A DNA stretch of 64,000 bases, taken from positions 124,001 to 188,000 of the forward strand of contig NZ_JAXIVU010000002.1 in NCBI RefSeq assembly GCF_034259425.1, in the 5' to 3' direction. Positions within the stretch are counted from its first letter, which is position 1; each line of letters opens with the position of its first letter. This DNA is from Denitrificimonas halotolerans. GTDB taxonomy: Bacteria > Pseudomonadota > Gammaproteobacteria > Pseudomonadales > Pseudomonadaceae. A model generated the notes under the pieces. The model made no database searches, had not been told where the DNA came from, and saw nothing but the letters and a program-made list of their open reading frames with translations. A program made the translations under genes and the position numbers. This document shows positions 55,123-64,000 of the stretch, one piece after another.

Positions 55123-58100
55123 GGTCAGCCTCTGTCAGTATCAAATAGGACACCACCATAAAATCTTCAATACCTTGGCTGCTGGTGGCACTTAATACAG
55201 TGCCACCTTTAGTAAATAAGCTAGCGACCCCCTTTTCTTCACTCTTCGCAGCGATACTATCAACCGACACCGCAAGCAGCCGCTGGTAATCCGTCATGTC
55301 TCGTCCGTGGCGTGTACGGCGGTTGAGTGCGGCAATGGCTGCTGTATCGAGTGACTGGTGCATAAAGGCTTGGCGTTTCAGCAAGTCGAGTATTTTCTTA
55401 CTTTGAGTAAAGTTAAGTTCAACAGCGGTATGGCCTGAGCCAGTATCATCTTGCACATAGACTAAGAAGTAAGGCGCTAAGGGGTAATTATCATCAACCT
55501 GCACCGCCTCTTTACCACTGCGAATATTCTTTAAGCAGAAAATAACACCAGGCTGAAAACCCTCCTCAATCAAGCCTGCATCGAGGCTCACCGCCGAGTA
55601 CAAACCAAAGGGCATTTGCTCTAGTAGCGCCAAGCTGTCTTTGTTGGCCATATAACCCGATAAATCCATACGAAAATCATTCAGAGTAAGGTCGGTAATA
55701 GACACGCCACCGCTCATATCTTCTAAATCAACCACGGCATCTTTGAGTTGCTGCAGTTGTTTACGACGGTATTCCAAATCATTCATTTCATTGGTGCTGT
55801 CATCAATGACGTTTTCTTCACCGGTCGCTGAGATATCTAGCAGTACCATACGCCCAGATACCCGTGCTTCTAGGTTGATGTACTCATCCAGCTCCATGTT
55901 CGGCCAAAAGTTCACCAGCTGAATTTGCGTGTTTTGACTGCCTAAGCGATCAATACGGCCAAAGCGCTGGATAATTCGCACTGGGTTCCAGTGGATATCG
56001 TAGTTGACCAAGGTGTCGCAATCCTGCAAGTTTTGGCCTTCACTGATGCAGTCGGTAGCAATCAGCAAGTCCAGTTCCGTGGTCGCGGTGGGGTCTACTT
56101 TATTACGCTCTTTAGATATCGGCGAGAAAGCTGTCAGGATGTTATTCAGGTCCGAGCCTAATCCTGACAAGGTTGTTTTATTGGTACCGCCGCCGGTGAC
56201 TAAGGCGCTGTGAATATCGAGCTCTTGTTGCGCCCATTGCGCTAAATTGGCATACAGATACTGTGCAGTATCAGCAAAAGCGGTAAAGACAATGATTTTC
56301 TTGTTGTCAGGGTTCAGCGGGCTTTGCACTTTACCGGTAATGATTTGCTTAAGAAGCTCAAGCTTAGCGTCACGCTCGGCGGAGACTTTTTTTGCTGTCT
56401 GCGCAATGTTATTCAATAGTGCTTGGTCGGCCTCAAGCTCTTGGCGGAAACGAATTAAATCCATATCTTGTAGCAACACTTTGGTTTTGTTGCCCACCAT
56501 ATAGGTTTCTAACTCGGTGGACTCCAGCTCAAAATCATGTAGGTCTTCAATGCTAAGTGCATCAACATCGTCAGACTCATGGGCATCAATTTTAGCCAGC
56601 AAATTATCAATTTGTAACGCAAGCTTAGTGGCAGTCAGGGTAAATGAGTGAATCGAGCTTTCCATACGCTTGAGCAGGTTGATGCGCATTAAGTGAGTCA
56701 GACTCTCTTCGCGGTCAACTTGCTTGAAAACCCCTTTGCCGCCACCAACAGCTTGGTCATAACGACGGGCGTATTCTGCTTTTTTCTCGGTGCGGACAAA
56801 CTTAAGCGGAGAATAGCCAGCCAGTGATAATAAGCGAATGGTTTTGTTCACTTGTTCGAGTGGTGGAAACTCGCCTGACGAATCAATCTCGGCATAGATA
56901 TTCTTGGGAGGCAAACGTGTCGGGAACTCACCAATATCAGCTGTACCGTAGTACTTTTCAATGTGCTTACGCGAACGCGCAATAGTGACAATATCGAGCA
57001 GCTTAAAGTAGTCAAAGCTCATCACGTCTAATAAGGAGCCTGTGGTACGTTGCTCCGCAGGTTTTTCTGTCCATTTATTAAACTGTGTTTGGGCTAAGCG
57101 CAAAGTGGACTCAATGTTTTTGATACCTTGCTCGGTAAAGGCATCATCACGACCTTCAGTAATAAAGGCGACCTGATTTTTCAAGTCATTCATGCGGTTA
57201 TTCACTGGCGTCGCTGATAACATCAACACTTTGGTTTTAACGCCAGCGCGAATAATGTCATTCATTAAGCGCTCGTAACGGCTTTTGCCTTCGGCTTTGC
57301 TGGGGGTGTTACGGAAGTTATGCGACTCGTCGATCACCACCAAGTCATAGTTGCCCCAGTTTAGGGTCTCTAAGTTGATTTCACCGGAGTAGCCTTTTAG
57401 TCGTGACAAGTCTGTATGGTTCAGCACGTCGTAGTTAAAACGGTCGGCAGCCAGCAAGTTACGCTTATCGTTAACCGCCCACATCGTCCAGTTGTCACGT
57501 AGCTTCTTGGGACACAACACTAGAACACGGTCATTACGCAGCTCGTAATACTTGATAACCGCTAGGGCCTCAAAAGTCTTACCCAGGCCCACACTGTCGG
57601 CAATAATGCAGCCGTTATATTTTTCAAGCTTATCAATAGCTCCTAGCACGCCATCTTTCTGGAATCTGTAGAGTTTGTTCCAAACCTGTGTGTCTTTAAA
57701 ACCCGTTTTACTGCGAATAATGCTGTCTTCATCAATATCTTCAATGAAGTCTTTAAAAATATGAAACAGCGTAAGGAAATAGATCAGGTTAGCGGGCCGA
57801 TCGGCAGCGATATAATCAAGCTTGCTAATCAGCTCAGCTTTGATGTTGCGCGCGCTGCTAGCATCGCTCCAGACAGTATCAAACCAAGATAGCAGGTGTT
57901 TGGTGCTCTCTGAGTCTGACAAGCCCATATTCATCTGCAAGGTCTCTGATCGCACTTCACCAAGCCCAATAGGTGAGAGCGTAGCGCTGCCATGAATTGC
58001 GTAGCTGTGATCGCCAGAGTTTAGATGAATAATGTTCTGGCCTGGCTGGCTATTGATACTGGCTTTGACATCCACTTTGCTGGCCAGCCACTGTGAAAAC

Positions 58101-58357
58101 TCAGCAGCAATCCTCTTTTGTTGCAACTGGTTTAGTAGCCGAACTTCAGCTTCTGCACCAACCAGTGTTTGCAGCGACGTTGCCTCCCAGTTGGTGAGTA
58201 GAAGTCTTGCAGAGTCTAGCTGTTTGAGCTCTTGTTTGAGTGTCGAGAAACCATAGAGAGTGAATAGGCTCGACAGCACAGAAAGCTTAGCATCATCAAA
58301 GGTATGTTTTTTAAGCTCGTGGCCAACGTGACCGCTGTTTTTGTTATCCAATATCAC
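55115..58357 (-). CDS. SNF2-family helicase with PLD-like N-terminus
   Basis: 1080-residue superfamily 2 ATPase. Walker A IADSVGLGKTFEALAVI is near residue 255, DESH box DLVVIDESHNFRN near 340, MLSATPVNNR near 382, and motifs V/VI ATDCISEGQNLQDCDTLV and IQRFGRIDRLGS near 800-830. The N-terminal region has a phospholipase D-like trace (IHGSATLSPIGLGE) without a clear HxK. It probably moves on DNA for the restriction complex. GTG start after AGGGA, 11 bp after the HTH gene. Confidence 0.88.
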   Translation of the reverse strand: MILDNKNSGHVGHELKKHTFDDAKLSVLSSLFTLYGFSTLKQELKQLDSARLLLTNWEATSLQTLVGAEAEVRLLNQLQQKRIAAEFSQWLASKVDVKASINSQPGQNIIHLNSGDHSYAIHGSATLSPIGLGEVRSETLQMNMGLSDSESTKHLLSWFDTVWSDASSARNIKAELISKLDYIAADRPANLIYFLTLFHIFKDFIEDIDEDSIIRSKTGFKDTQVWNKLYRFQKDGVLGAIDKLEKYNGCIIADSVGLGKTFEALAVIKYYELRNDRVLVLCPKKLRDNWTMWAVNDKRNLLAADRFNYDVLNHTDLSRLKGYSGEINLETLNWGNYDLVVIDESHNFRNTPSKAEGKSRYERLMNDIIRAGVKTKVLMLSATPVNNRMNDLKNQVAFITEGRDDAFTEQGIKNIESTLRLAQTQFNKWTEKPAEQRTTGSLLDVMSFDYFKLLDIVTIARSRKHIEKYYGTADIGEFPTRLPPKNIYAEIDSSGEFPPLEQVNKTIRLLSLAGYSPLKFVRTEKKAEYARRYDQAVGGGKGVFKQVDREESLTHLMRINLLKRMESSIHSFTLTATKLALQIDNLLAKIDAHESDDVDALSIEDLHDFELESTELETYMVGNKTKVLLQDMDLIRFRQELEADQALLNNIAQTAKKVSAERDAKLELLKQIITGKVQSPLNPDNKKIIVFTAFADTAQYLYANLAQWAQQELDIHSALVTGGGTNKTTLSGLGSDLNNILTAFSPISKERNKVDPTATTELDLLIATDCISEGQNLQDCDTLVNYDIHWNPVRIIQRFGRIDRLGSQNTQIQLVNFWPNMELDEYINLEARVSGRMVLLDISATGEENVIDDSTNEMNDLEYRRKQLQQLKDAVVDLEDMSGGVSITDLTLNDFRMDLSGYMANKDSLALLEQMPFGLYSAVSLDAGLIEEGFQPGVIFCLKNIRSGKEAVQVDDNYPLAPYFLVYVQDDTGSGHTAVELNFTQSKKILDLLKRQAFMHQSLDTAAIAALNRRTRHGRDMTDYQRLLAVSVDSIAAKSEEKGVASLFTKGGTVLSATSSQGIEDFMVVSYLILTEADHG

Positions 58358-58368
58358 TGCAATATTCC

Positions 58369-58551
58369 CTATGACGGCTTGTCATTCTTGTGCTGTTCAA
58401 TCCACTTCTCAAGCTCTTCACGTTTGAATCGCCACGATGTGCCTACTTTGAACGCAGGTATCTTCGCTGAGGTTGCCATGCGATACACCGTACGCTCGTT
58501 GAGCTTGAGATAAGCGGCAACATCCTTAACGGTCATGATTTCATCACTCAT
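58369..58551 (-). CDS. Excisionase-type helix-turn-helix protein
   Basis: 60-residue MerR/excisionase-like DNA-binding protein (TVKDVAAYLKLNERTVYRMA then VGTSWRFKREELEKWIEQ). First gene of the restriction-type operon, so it may control it; such proteins are also recombination directionality factors, but no phage-like partner is near. Confidence 0.88.
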   Translation of the reverse strand: MSDEIMTVKDVAAYLKLNERTVYRMATSAKIPAFKVGTSWRFKREELEKWIEQHKNDKPS

Positions 58552-58765
58552 GTTCGTTATCCGTAGTTTTAAGAGTTATGTGTCGAAAGAGTACAAGAAT
58601 GTCTGTTAGGGCACAATGAACCATTGTAGCTGCTCCAAAACACATAGAGCTATTCAGGCGTTATCACTTATAGCTTCAGAGACTGTATGAGTTTTATCTA
58701 TCTTCATAGTGAAGGTCTTGTGAGTTTTGCGAATAACCCCGTAGTTATTAACTGGAATTTTTAAC

Positions 58766-58790
58766 AAAAAAGCCCGCAACAGCGGGCTTA
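58766..58790 (-). terminator. Minus-strand terminator upstream of the restriction-type operon
   Basis: AGCCCGC-AACA-GCGGGCT followed, on the minus strand, by TTTTTTG. It insulates the operon from transcripts coming out of the IS element. The 110 bp to its right hold no gene; the operon promoter must lie between 58552 and 58765. Confidence 0.75.
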
Positions 58791-59134
58791 TGTGGTTTAG
58801 CCGAACACGGTCAGCTTGCGGACAGTCGCCTGTATGGAGTTGGGTGGCTGATTTGTTTGCGATAAGGTTAAGCTGTTTTCGTCGGACTTATCCCTAGCGG
58901 ATAATCCCGTCTTATTCATGAGAGCTCTCAAAGTGACTCATTTTCGGCAGCTTGATGACCCTCTAACCGTTTTCGGGCTGGAGGGTACGATTTTCGGTAG
59001 TGTATTTACTTTGTCAGCGTAAAAACAGAAAGGTTTTGTGCCTGCTTTCAACTCTTTCACAGCTTTTCTTATCATTTAGGCAAGATAAAACCTCAGCCGT
59101 TCAGCCGATAACCTGTTTGTTGCGTGCCTCGGTT

Positions 59135-60515
59135 TAAGTTTGAGCCTGATGCAGTCGAGGCAAGTTTTTAAGCAGACTGGGCCACCATTTGCCGCCGGAC
59201 TGTCCGATATGAACTGCTATTTTTCGCGCATGCACGGCCACGGTTGCTGCTGTTTTCAGGATCTGCTCGCGGACTTTGCGTATGCTCCAGCCCTTTTGTG
59301 TACGCGCTCCATCAGCGCTCGCAGACTGTGCATCATCTGATAAGCGTAGAGACTCAGCAGCAGGCTGACCTGATTGCGGCCCATCACCTGTTGCACGGTA
59401 GACGCACCACGGCAGGTAGAAGATAGGTGAACGTTGAGCGTGTCTTTCAGTTCGCCCATGTGCCCCTCAGCTTTCCCGCGCTTGCGGTACAGCTGCAGAA
59501 TTTTATGCGGTGTCCAGTCTTTCCAGTCCAGGCTGGTGACTAGGAAAAAATGTTTTAAAAACAGATCATCCGGTTGCTCGCAGACCACTAAAATAATGCG
59601 GCGCGGCTTCTCCCAAGATTGTGCCTGATAGTAAAACTCATGGCACCACTCGCGTAGTTGATGGGTTGGCCGACCCACTGGGCGCTTGAGATAGTGTGCC
59701 GCTTCGCGCTCAAGTACGGTATTGCTGGACAATCGACCAACATATTCAATATTGGCGTCATCCAGTGCCGAAAGTGTTGGGTTGCCAGTAAAACCCGCAT
59801 CAAAACGAACTCTGACCTTGGTGCCGGTTGTCTTGCCAATCCGTTCAACCAGCTTGGGAATCCAGTACTCAGCTTGTACTGCACAACCGCTGTTTCCCTC
59901 TCGTAACAGGCCGCCAACCATGTCGCCCGTTTCAGCGATAGAAGCCACCAGCGGTGAGTAGTGTGAATAACCAACATAGCTGTTGTAGCCCGTTCTGACT
60001 TGTTGGCCAAAAGTTTCAATGGGCAGGCCATCGACATCCAACGTGATCGATGACAATGGCTTGCCGCTGCGCATCGAAGACAGTCGCCACATGGCCATGT
60101 CGAGCAAACCGTCATGAAATGCAGCCTGGTTGATATCTGTGGCCAACAGATTCAGAAGACGCGACAGGGTTGGCTGCGAAGGACGGGGCTGCTCTAGTGG
60201 CGTGGTGCTGCGCTGATCGCTGCAGGCCAGCTGCAAAACTGGGTCGTTTGCTAGTGTTTGCGTATCACTCAGATCGTCCCAGCCCAGCGCACGCTGAACC
60301 AGCAGAGTACGAAGCTGACTGGACAAACTATGTTGCACACGTGCGGGGGCACGATCATCCAGCAACTGCCGATCCAAGCTCTCAATCACACCGCTGCGAT
60401 CGAGCACCTCGCGCAGCAAGAATGCACCGGCATCACTACTGGTTTTTTGTTCACTGAGCTGCACTGAAACAGATAAGTTGCAGGCTGGTTTCCAGCTTGG
60501 TAGTGTTTCACCCAT
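59135..60515 (-). pseudogene. IS1380-family transposase, frameshifted near its end
   Basis: DDE transposase of the IS1380 family. It reads as 419 residues to 59256, with SSITLDVDGLPIETFGQQV (first Asp), KVRVRFDAGFTGNPTLSAL (second Asp) and LYRKRGKAEGHMGELKDTL (Glu). After HKRAG near 59300 a one-base shift brings back a typical continuation (IRKVREQILKTAATVAVHAR) up to the stop at 59135, about 55 further residues. The catalytic residues precede the shift, so the protein may be weakened rather than dead; a sequencing error is possible. Confidence 0.85.
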
Positions 60516-60581
60516 GGCGAGTGGCCCTCTCTAATCAAGTTCTTGCCGAACATATTGATTTTAAAGGATAAACCACTCGCC
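60516..60581. repeat. Leader stem-loop of the IS transposase
   Basis: GGCGAGTGG (60516-60524) and CCACTCGCC (60573-60581) form a perfect 9-bp stem directly upstream of the transposase start. It could limit translation from outside transcripts, as known for other IS leaders (inference). Confidence 0.5.
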
Positions 60582-60618
60582 TTCTTTATTTTAGGTCAAG
60601 GCTCGTGAATAAGACGGG

Positions 60619-61053
60619 ATGCAGGATCAGTATTTCACCTTCAATATGTTTGATGCACAAGCGTGGTATGCACGTGATGTGATTCTTGACAAGATCCAGT
60701 TGCCTGAGTTGGCCGTACGTCAAGCCGACGAGCAGGAATGGTTGGCTGAATATGAAAAAGTGACGAATGTTGATGGTGATATCGACTTCCAAGCTCAGTA
60801 TATTCGCGACTTAACCAATGTGACTGACTACCCTGAGTTTGCTGTAGAAAAGCAGGGTGAGATCTTTAAAGAATGGCAAAAAGATAAAAAAGTCGACATT
60901 ATGGGCTTTAGAGAAAAAGCCTACCGCTCAACCTTAACCAACACCTTGGCACCTGAGTTGCCTGAGCCGTGGTTGGATATTTTAGATGATTCACTTGAGC
61001 ACTTTTTGAATTTACCGTTCTGCAGTAAAACACCTAAAAAGAAAGTAAGCTAG
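60619..61053 (+). pseudogene. Truncated flavin-containing monooxygenase, C-terminal part
   Basis: 144 codons beginning at the IS border encode MQDQYFTFNMFDAQAWYARD and a tail typical of the C-terminus of bacterial flavin-containing/trimethylamine monooxygenases (usually about 450 residues). The FAD and NADP motifs are absent; the part preceding GMQDQ is missing. The gene was cut by the IS or by a deletion next to it, and the remaining fragment has no promoter of its own. Likely inactive. Confidence 0.8.
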
Positions 61054-61075
61054 TCGTTAAAAAGATGCTTACATT

Positions 61076-61112
61076 AAAAACGGCGCTGAAGAAATTCAGC
61101 GCCGTTTTTGTA
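61076..61112 (+). terminator. Terminator after the truncated monooxygenase
   Basis: AAAAACGGCGCTGAA / TTCAGCGCCGTTTTT perfect 15-bp stem with a 4-nt loop. The rest of the 320-bp gap to the TonB receptor gene holds only its promoter and the Zur box. Confidence 0.92.
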
Positions 61113-61345
61113 TCTGTGGGTATAGTCTTTTTACTGTTTGATACAGCATCAGTGGCTTGAGGCTGGCCATCTGCCGATGCGTTGAGAGAGCGGCTCCTTT
61201 TCTCAAATCGTTTGATATTAAAACAGCAGTGTATGTCTTCAATTATGGCTTCTATATAGCAAGTAGGCTTGCTTCTGTCTGGCCGCTTATATTCTGCAAT
61301 TAAAACCCCCTTGCATTTTAGTTTTTATTCGCTGTAATATATCGA

Positions 61346-61358
61346 GTTATATTATAAC
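61346..61358. promoter_or_regulatory. Zur box upstream of the TonB-dependent receptor
   Basis: GTTATATTATAAC is a perfect palindrome matching the Zur core GTTATAnTATAAC known in gammaproteobacteria. It lies 18 bp before the receptor start and would cover the promoter, so transcription is probably repressed when zinc is plentiful. Confidence 0.75.
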
Positions 61359-61375
61359 GTATTGGTATGTTTTGA

Positions 61376-63457
61376 ATGGATACTCTGCCACCCTTGCGGC
61401 TAAAAAAGCGCCGTATTTTATCAGTGAGTTTTATTACAACAGCTTGCGCTGTAGTCACTCCTTTTGTTTTTGCGCAGGATACTGAGGACTCGTCTCTGCG
61501 ACTGCCTGAGCAAACCGTTAAAGCTCAGCAGCAAGAATTTGAGGATTCGCCTCATACACATCATGTTGATGTTGAGCGCTTACAAAAAACCATGGCAAAG
61601 GGTTTACGTGATGTTTTTGTCACTGAACCCAGCGTGCAAGTGGGCTCAGGATCACGTAATGGGCAAAAAATCATGTTGCGTGGTGTCGAAGATTTGAACT
61701 TAAATATTCAGATTGATGGTGCGCGTCAAGGGGCCAATACCTTCCACCACCAAGGACGGGTTCAGGTTGATCCGTATTTGTATAAGCAAGTTTCGGTGGA
61801 TACAGGGCCGGCTGCTGCTGATGTCGGGCCGGGTGCGCTGGGTGGTAGCGTACGTTTTACCACAGTCGATGCGCAAGATTTATTGCACCCAGGGCAAACA
61901 ACTGGCGCACGCCTTGGTGCGCAGTTTGAAGATAAAACTCGCACCCATGGTGGGGTCGCATCAGCCTACACCCTGTTAAATGATTCAACCGGCTTGCTCG
62001 GCTATGTACGTACGCTGGACAGCGGAACGTCAAAAGATGGTAAGGGAAAGCGCATCCAGTCGACTGATGGTGATAATCGCAGCTATTTATTTAAGCTCAG
62101 TATGCTGGAAAAAGACGGCCATAGTTTACGTATTGCTGCAGAGCGCAACACCAACTCGGGCGGTACTTTGCGTGCCAATATGCCATGGCAGACGGGTAAT
62201 GATATTCAAGCGGATGATGATCAAGAAACCTTTCGCGATACAGTGACGGTCAATCACCGTTATCAACCGACGGGTCAGCCGTTCGTTGATGTAGAGACGA
62301 CTGTGTATCACAACGTCAGTCGCTTGGAGTTGTATCGTGATAAGGGCGATGAAACCTATGAAACTCGCAGCCTAGGCGGCAGCGTACGTAATACCTCGCG
62401 CTTTGCTTTAGGGCCGATTCAGCATGCCTTAGTGACTGGTTTTGATCACTTCCACGATCGCGGTAGCCGCTGGGACAGTCAGGATCATTACGATGAGCGT
62501 GCCTTAAATCATGGTGTGTTTATTCAGAATCGCATGCAGTGGGGGCCGGTGCGCTTATCTGTGGGTGGGCGTGGTGATTTTTATGATACCAATTATGCTA
62601 ATGGTGCGGGCAGTAAAGGTGAAGTGTATTCGCCTAACGCCACTATTGAATGGGATCCATTGTCCGCTATAGATCTGACCTTATTTGCCGGTTATGGCGA
62701 GTCAGCACGGGGTGCCAAGCTCAATCAGGCGGGCTGGTTGCAAAAGTATTCAAGCGATTTTCGTCTTGGCAAAAATGGTCATTTAAAACCTGAATATGCG
62801 CAGCAGCGTCAGCTGGGTGTGCGCTGGCATGATATGTCGGTGTTGACGCCGGGCGATCATCTAGGTTTAAGTTTTATGATGTATAACACCCATATTCGTG
62901 ACTATCAGATTGTCCCAGGCGAAGGTATGAAAGGCGTTACAGATCATATTCGTAATGCGCCGGGAGCTGTACGCAGTCATGGTTATGAACTGGCAGGGCA
63001 TTGGGGTCTCAATGATGTTTTATTGAGCATGACCTACAGCCATAATGTGGTGCGTAACTGGAATGGTCAACCTATGGATACCAGTGGTGAGTCAGCCCGT
63101 GTGGGTGTGTCGACTGGGGATCGATTGGTTTTGGATGCAAACTGGACTTTAACGCCAGCATTGAATGCCGGCTATACCTTGGTTGCAGTGAAACGCTTGA
63201 ACGATGTGCCGTTAGGTCGTCCTGATAAGCCAGGCTATGGCGTGCATAATTTACGTTTAGGTTGGTCACCTTTGGCAGATCTGGATCGCTTTCAAGTTAA
63301 CTTTGTCGTGGAAAACCTGTTCGATAAGCATTATGCCGATCATGTCACTGTGCGCACGGTGCAAACTAAAAATACCGCAACAGCAGTCGCTGGTCAGCAC
63401 TATGCGAACTGGGAGCCAGGACGTACCTTTAAGGTGTCTGCAGATTGGTTCTTCTAG
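61376..63457 (+). CDS. TonB-dependent outer-membrane receptor, probably for zinc
   Basis: 693-residue outer-membrane transporter. A signal peptide (about residues 1-34, ending VTPFVFAQ) is followed by a TonB-box-like stretch, a plug domain (QKIMLRGVEDLNLNIQIDG, VDTGPAAADVGPGALGGSV) and a 22-strand barrel ending in the C-terminal Phe of ADWFF. The early HTHHVD and QGANTFHHQGR His clusters and the Zur box point to zinc (ZnuD-like) or a zinc complex; heme or siderophore remain possible. Poor ribosome binding site before the ATG. Confidence 0.85.
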   Translation: MDTLPPLRLKKRRILSVSFITTACAVVTPFVFAQDTEDSSLRLPEQTVKAQQQEFEDSPHTHHVDVERLQKTMAKGLRDVFVTEPSVQVGSGSRNGQKIMLRGVEDLNLNIQIDGARQGANTFHHQGRVQVDPYLYKQVSVDTGPAAADVGPGALGGSVRFTTVDAQDLLHPGQTTGARLGAQFEDKTRTHGGVASAYTLLNDSTGLLGYVRTLDSGTSKDGKGKRIQSTDGDNRSYLFKLSMLEKDGHSLRIAAERNTNSGGTLRANMPWQTGNDIQADDDQETFRDTVTVNHRYQPTGQPFVDVETTVYHNVSRLELYRDKGDETYETRSLGGSVRNTSRFALGPIQHALVTGFDHFHDRGSRWDSQDHYDERALNHGVFIQNRMQWGPVRLSVGGRGDFYDTNYANGAGSKGEVYSPNATIEWDPLSAIDLTLFAGYGESARGAKLNQAGWLQKYSSDFRLGKNGHLKPEYAQQRQLGVRWHDMSVLTPGDHLGLSFMMYNTHIRDYQIVPGEGMKGVTDHIRNAPGAVRSHGYELAGHWGLNDVLLSMTYSHNVVRNWNGQPMDTSGESARVGVSTGDRLVLDANWTLTPALNAGYTLVAVKRLNDVPLGRPDKPGYGVHNLRLGWSPLADLDRFQVNFVVENLFDKHYADHVTVRTVQTKNTATAVAGQHYANWEPGRTFKVSADWFF

Positions 63458-63519
63458 TTACAGTCTCTTGCGAACTTGCAACTGCGATCCTTTAGTCTGG
63501 TTAGCAGAGTCAGCCTATA

Positions 63520-63556
63520 ACAGCGTATAGCAATGTCGATTGCATACGCTGTTTTT
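63520..63556 (+). terminator. Terminator after the TonB receptor
   Basis: ACAGCGTAT / ATACGCTGT with inner GCAAT/ATTGC pairing and a following TTTTTG. Confidence 0.85.
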
Positions 63557-63689
63557 GTATATGCGCTGTCACTGAGCTCTTACGCTGATATATGTTTTGC
63601 GGGCTGATAATCTATCTAATAGTTTAGAATGTGTTTTTAGCCTCTAAATAGGTTTATAGATAGAATGCACAGGTGGGCAGGAGGCTGAC

Positions 63690-64000
63690 ATGGGCTTTTT
63701 AAATATTGGTAAAAAAGATACGTTGGGTAAGCAAAAGCGTATTGAACACCGTGGCCGTCATCTGCGTGTCAGTCGCACCGGTGGGATTGCTCTGCGTAAG
63801 CAGGTGAAAGTTGCTGGGTTAACTGTGACGGCCAATACTAAGCATGGCTTACGCGTATCGAGTCGCGTGGTCAAAAATACACGTATCGCCCTGCAAAATG
63901 GTCGTTTTGTGCTGCAGGGGCGTTATGGCAGTGGCCCGACACGCCTGAATCTATCTAAAAGTGGTGTCACCGTTTCGACACGTAACTCATTGGGCACTTT
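63690..64000 (+). CDS. Conserved hypothetical protein with DUF4236-like repeats, 5' part
   Basis: The first 103 residues run off the right edge. GGAGG lies just before the ATG at 63690. The text is basic and repetitive: IEHRGRHLRVSRTGGIALRK and TRLNLSKSGVTVSTRNSLG resemble the glycine/serine DUF4236-type N-terminal repeat seen in small bacterial proteins. Function unknown. Confidence 0.7.
   Translation, partial: MGFLNIGKKDTLGKQKRIEHRGRHLRVSRTGGIALRKQVKVAGLTVTANTKHGLRVSSRVVKNTRIALQNGRFVLQGRYGSGPTRLNLSKSGVTVSTRNSLGT

Larger units (their letters stand above)
27387..60620. mobile_element. Genomic island (integrative element remnant with integron cassettes and defence genes)
   Basis: The block starts at the 3' end of tRNA-Thr with a tyrosine integrase and a relaxase. 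It carries cassettes, group II introns, a resolvase, a restriction-type operon and an IS, and ends where a truncated chromosomal gene resumes. Base composition changes sharply inside (cassette 3 is very AT-rich). Both ends are inferred: the left from tRNA plus integrase, the right from the IS border. It may be a mosaic of separate acquisitions. Confidence 0.65.
58904..60620 (-). mobile_element. IS1380-like insertion sequence
   Basis: 1717-bp element bordered by 19-bp inverted repeats (58904-58922, ATCCCGTCTTATTCATGAG; 60602-60620, its complement with one mismatch). It contains one frameshifted transposase gene. The flanking bases (GATA left, GCAG right) do not match, so no target duplication is present, which points to a rearrangement at one border. 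Confidence 0.85.

Noticed and set aside
48160..58551. The helicase/methyltransferase operon as a DISARM or BREX locus.
   Set aside because: No DrmA/DrmB/DrmC or Pgl/Brx proteins are present; Mod is the type III beta-class and Res has the type III helicase-nuclease layout.
59818..59830. CTTGGTGCCGG resembles the 3' end of tRNA-Thr and could be an attR.
   Set aside because: It lies inside the transposase coding sequence, matches only about 11 bases and lacks the T-arm sequence, so it is a chance match.

Overview
The window looks like a chromosome segment of a moderate-GC gammaproteobacterium of the Pseudomonadaceae (a low-GC relative of Pseudomonas such as Thiopseudomonas/Denitrificimonas is my guess). 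The evidence is Pseudomonas-like gene order: glyS-gmhB-plsC, polA, tex/gshA, ompR-envZ, hslR-hslO-pckA, and divergent zwf/hexR with a HexR operator.

Layout. 1-27,386 is core chromosome: the 3' end of glyS, gmhB, plsC, polA, glcB, a cNMP/CBS/DUF294 protein with a DnaQ-type exonuclease, gshA and tex (minus strand), ompR-envZ, hslR, hslO, pckA, zwf/hexR, a polar amino-acid ABC transporter, a methyltransferase and tRNA-Thr(TGT). 27,387-60,620 is an accessory island. It begins at the tRNA with a tyrosine integrase, a MobH-type relaxase, an HU-like protein, TraX and CsrA, which look like remnants of an integrative conjugative element. From 61,376 the sequence returns to ordinary genes: a Zur-box-controlled TonB receptor and a partial conserved protein. 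Between island and core lies the 3' third of a flavin monooxygenase gene, cut off by an IS1380-like element.

The most interesting part is 33,091-46,910: a run of six integron gene cassettes with recognisable attC sites but no integron integrase (a CALIN). Cassette borders can be read directly, because the R'' box of each attC is complementary to the first bases of its own cassette (GTTATGTAC/GTACATAAC, GTTATACC/GGTATAAC, GTTAGCTTC/GAAGCTAAC, TTAGGC/GCCTAA, GTTATGCC/GGCATAAC). Most cassettes look like anti-phage modules: (1) DUF4393/Abi-alpha; (2) TIR-like plus SLATT-type membrane protein; (3) a roughly 5.8 kb, two-gene, AT-rich cassette with a Cap4-like nuclease/STAND NTPase (Avs-like, 1580 aa) and an unrecognised 287-aa partner; (4) a frameshifted HEPN-like gene; (5) coiled coil-TIR; (6) a short PD-(D/E)XK-like protein. 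The attC of cassette 2 has been invaded at both ends by two different group IIC-attC introns in opposite orientation. Removing both rebuilds a perfect attC. A third, decayed intron marks the R'' box of cassette 6.

Downstream lie a small serine recombinase between 22-bp direct repeats and a six-gene minus-strand operon: HTH, SNF2 helicase, DUF4391, type III-like Mod, DUF1016 nuclease, type III-like Res. The island therefore reads as a layered defence locus on the remains of a mobile element. Its right end seems to have been lost in an IS-associated deletion, since no attR, no target duplication and no 5' part of the monooxygenase gene were found. Functions are inferred from motifs read by eye; no database search was run.
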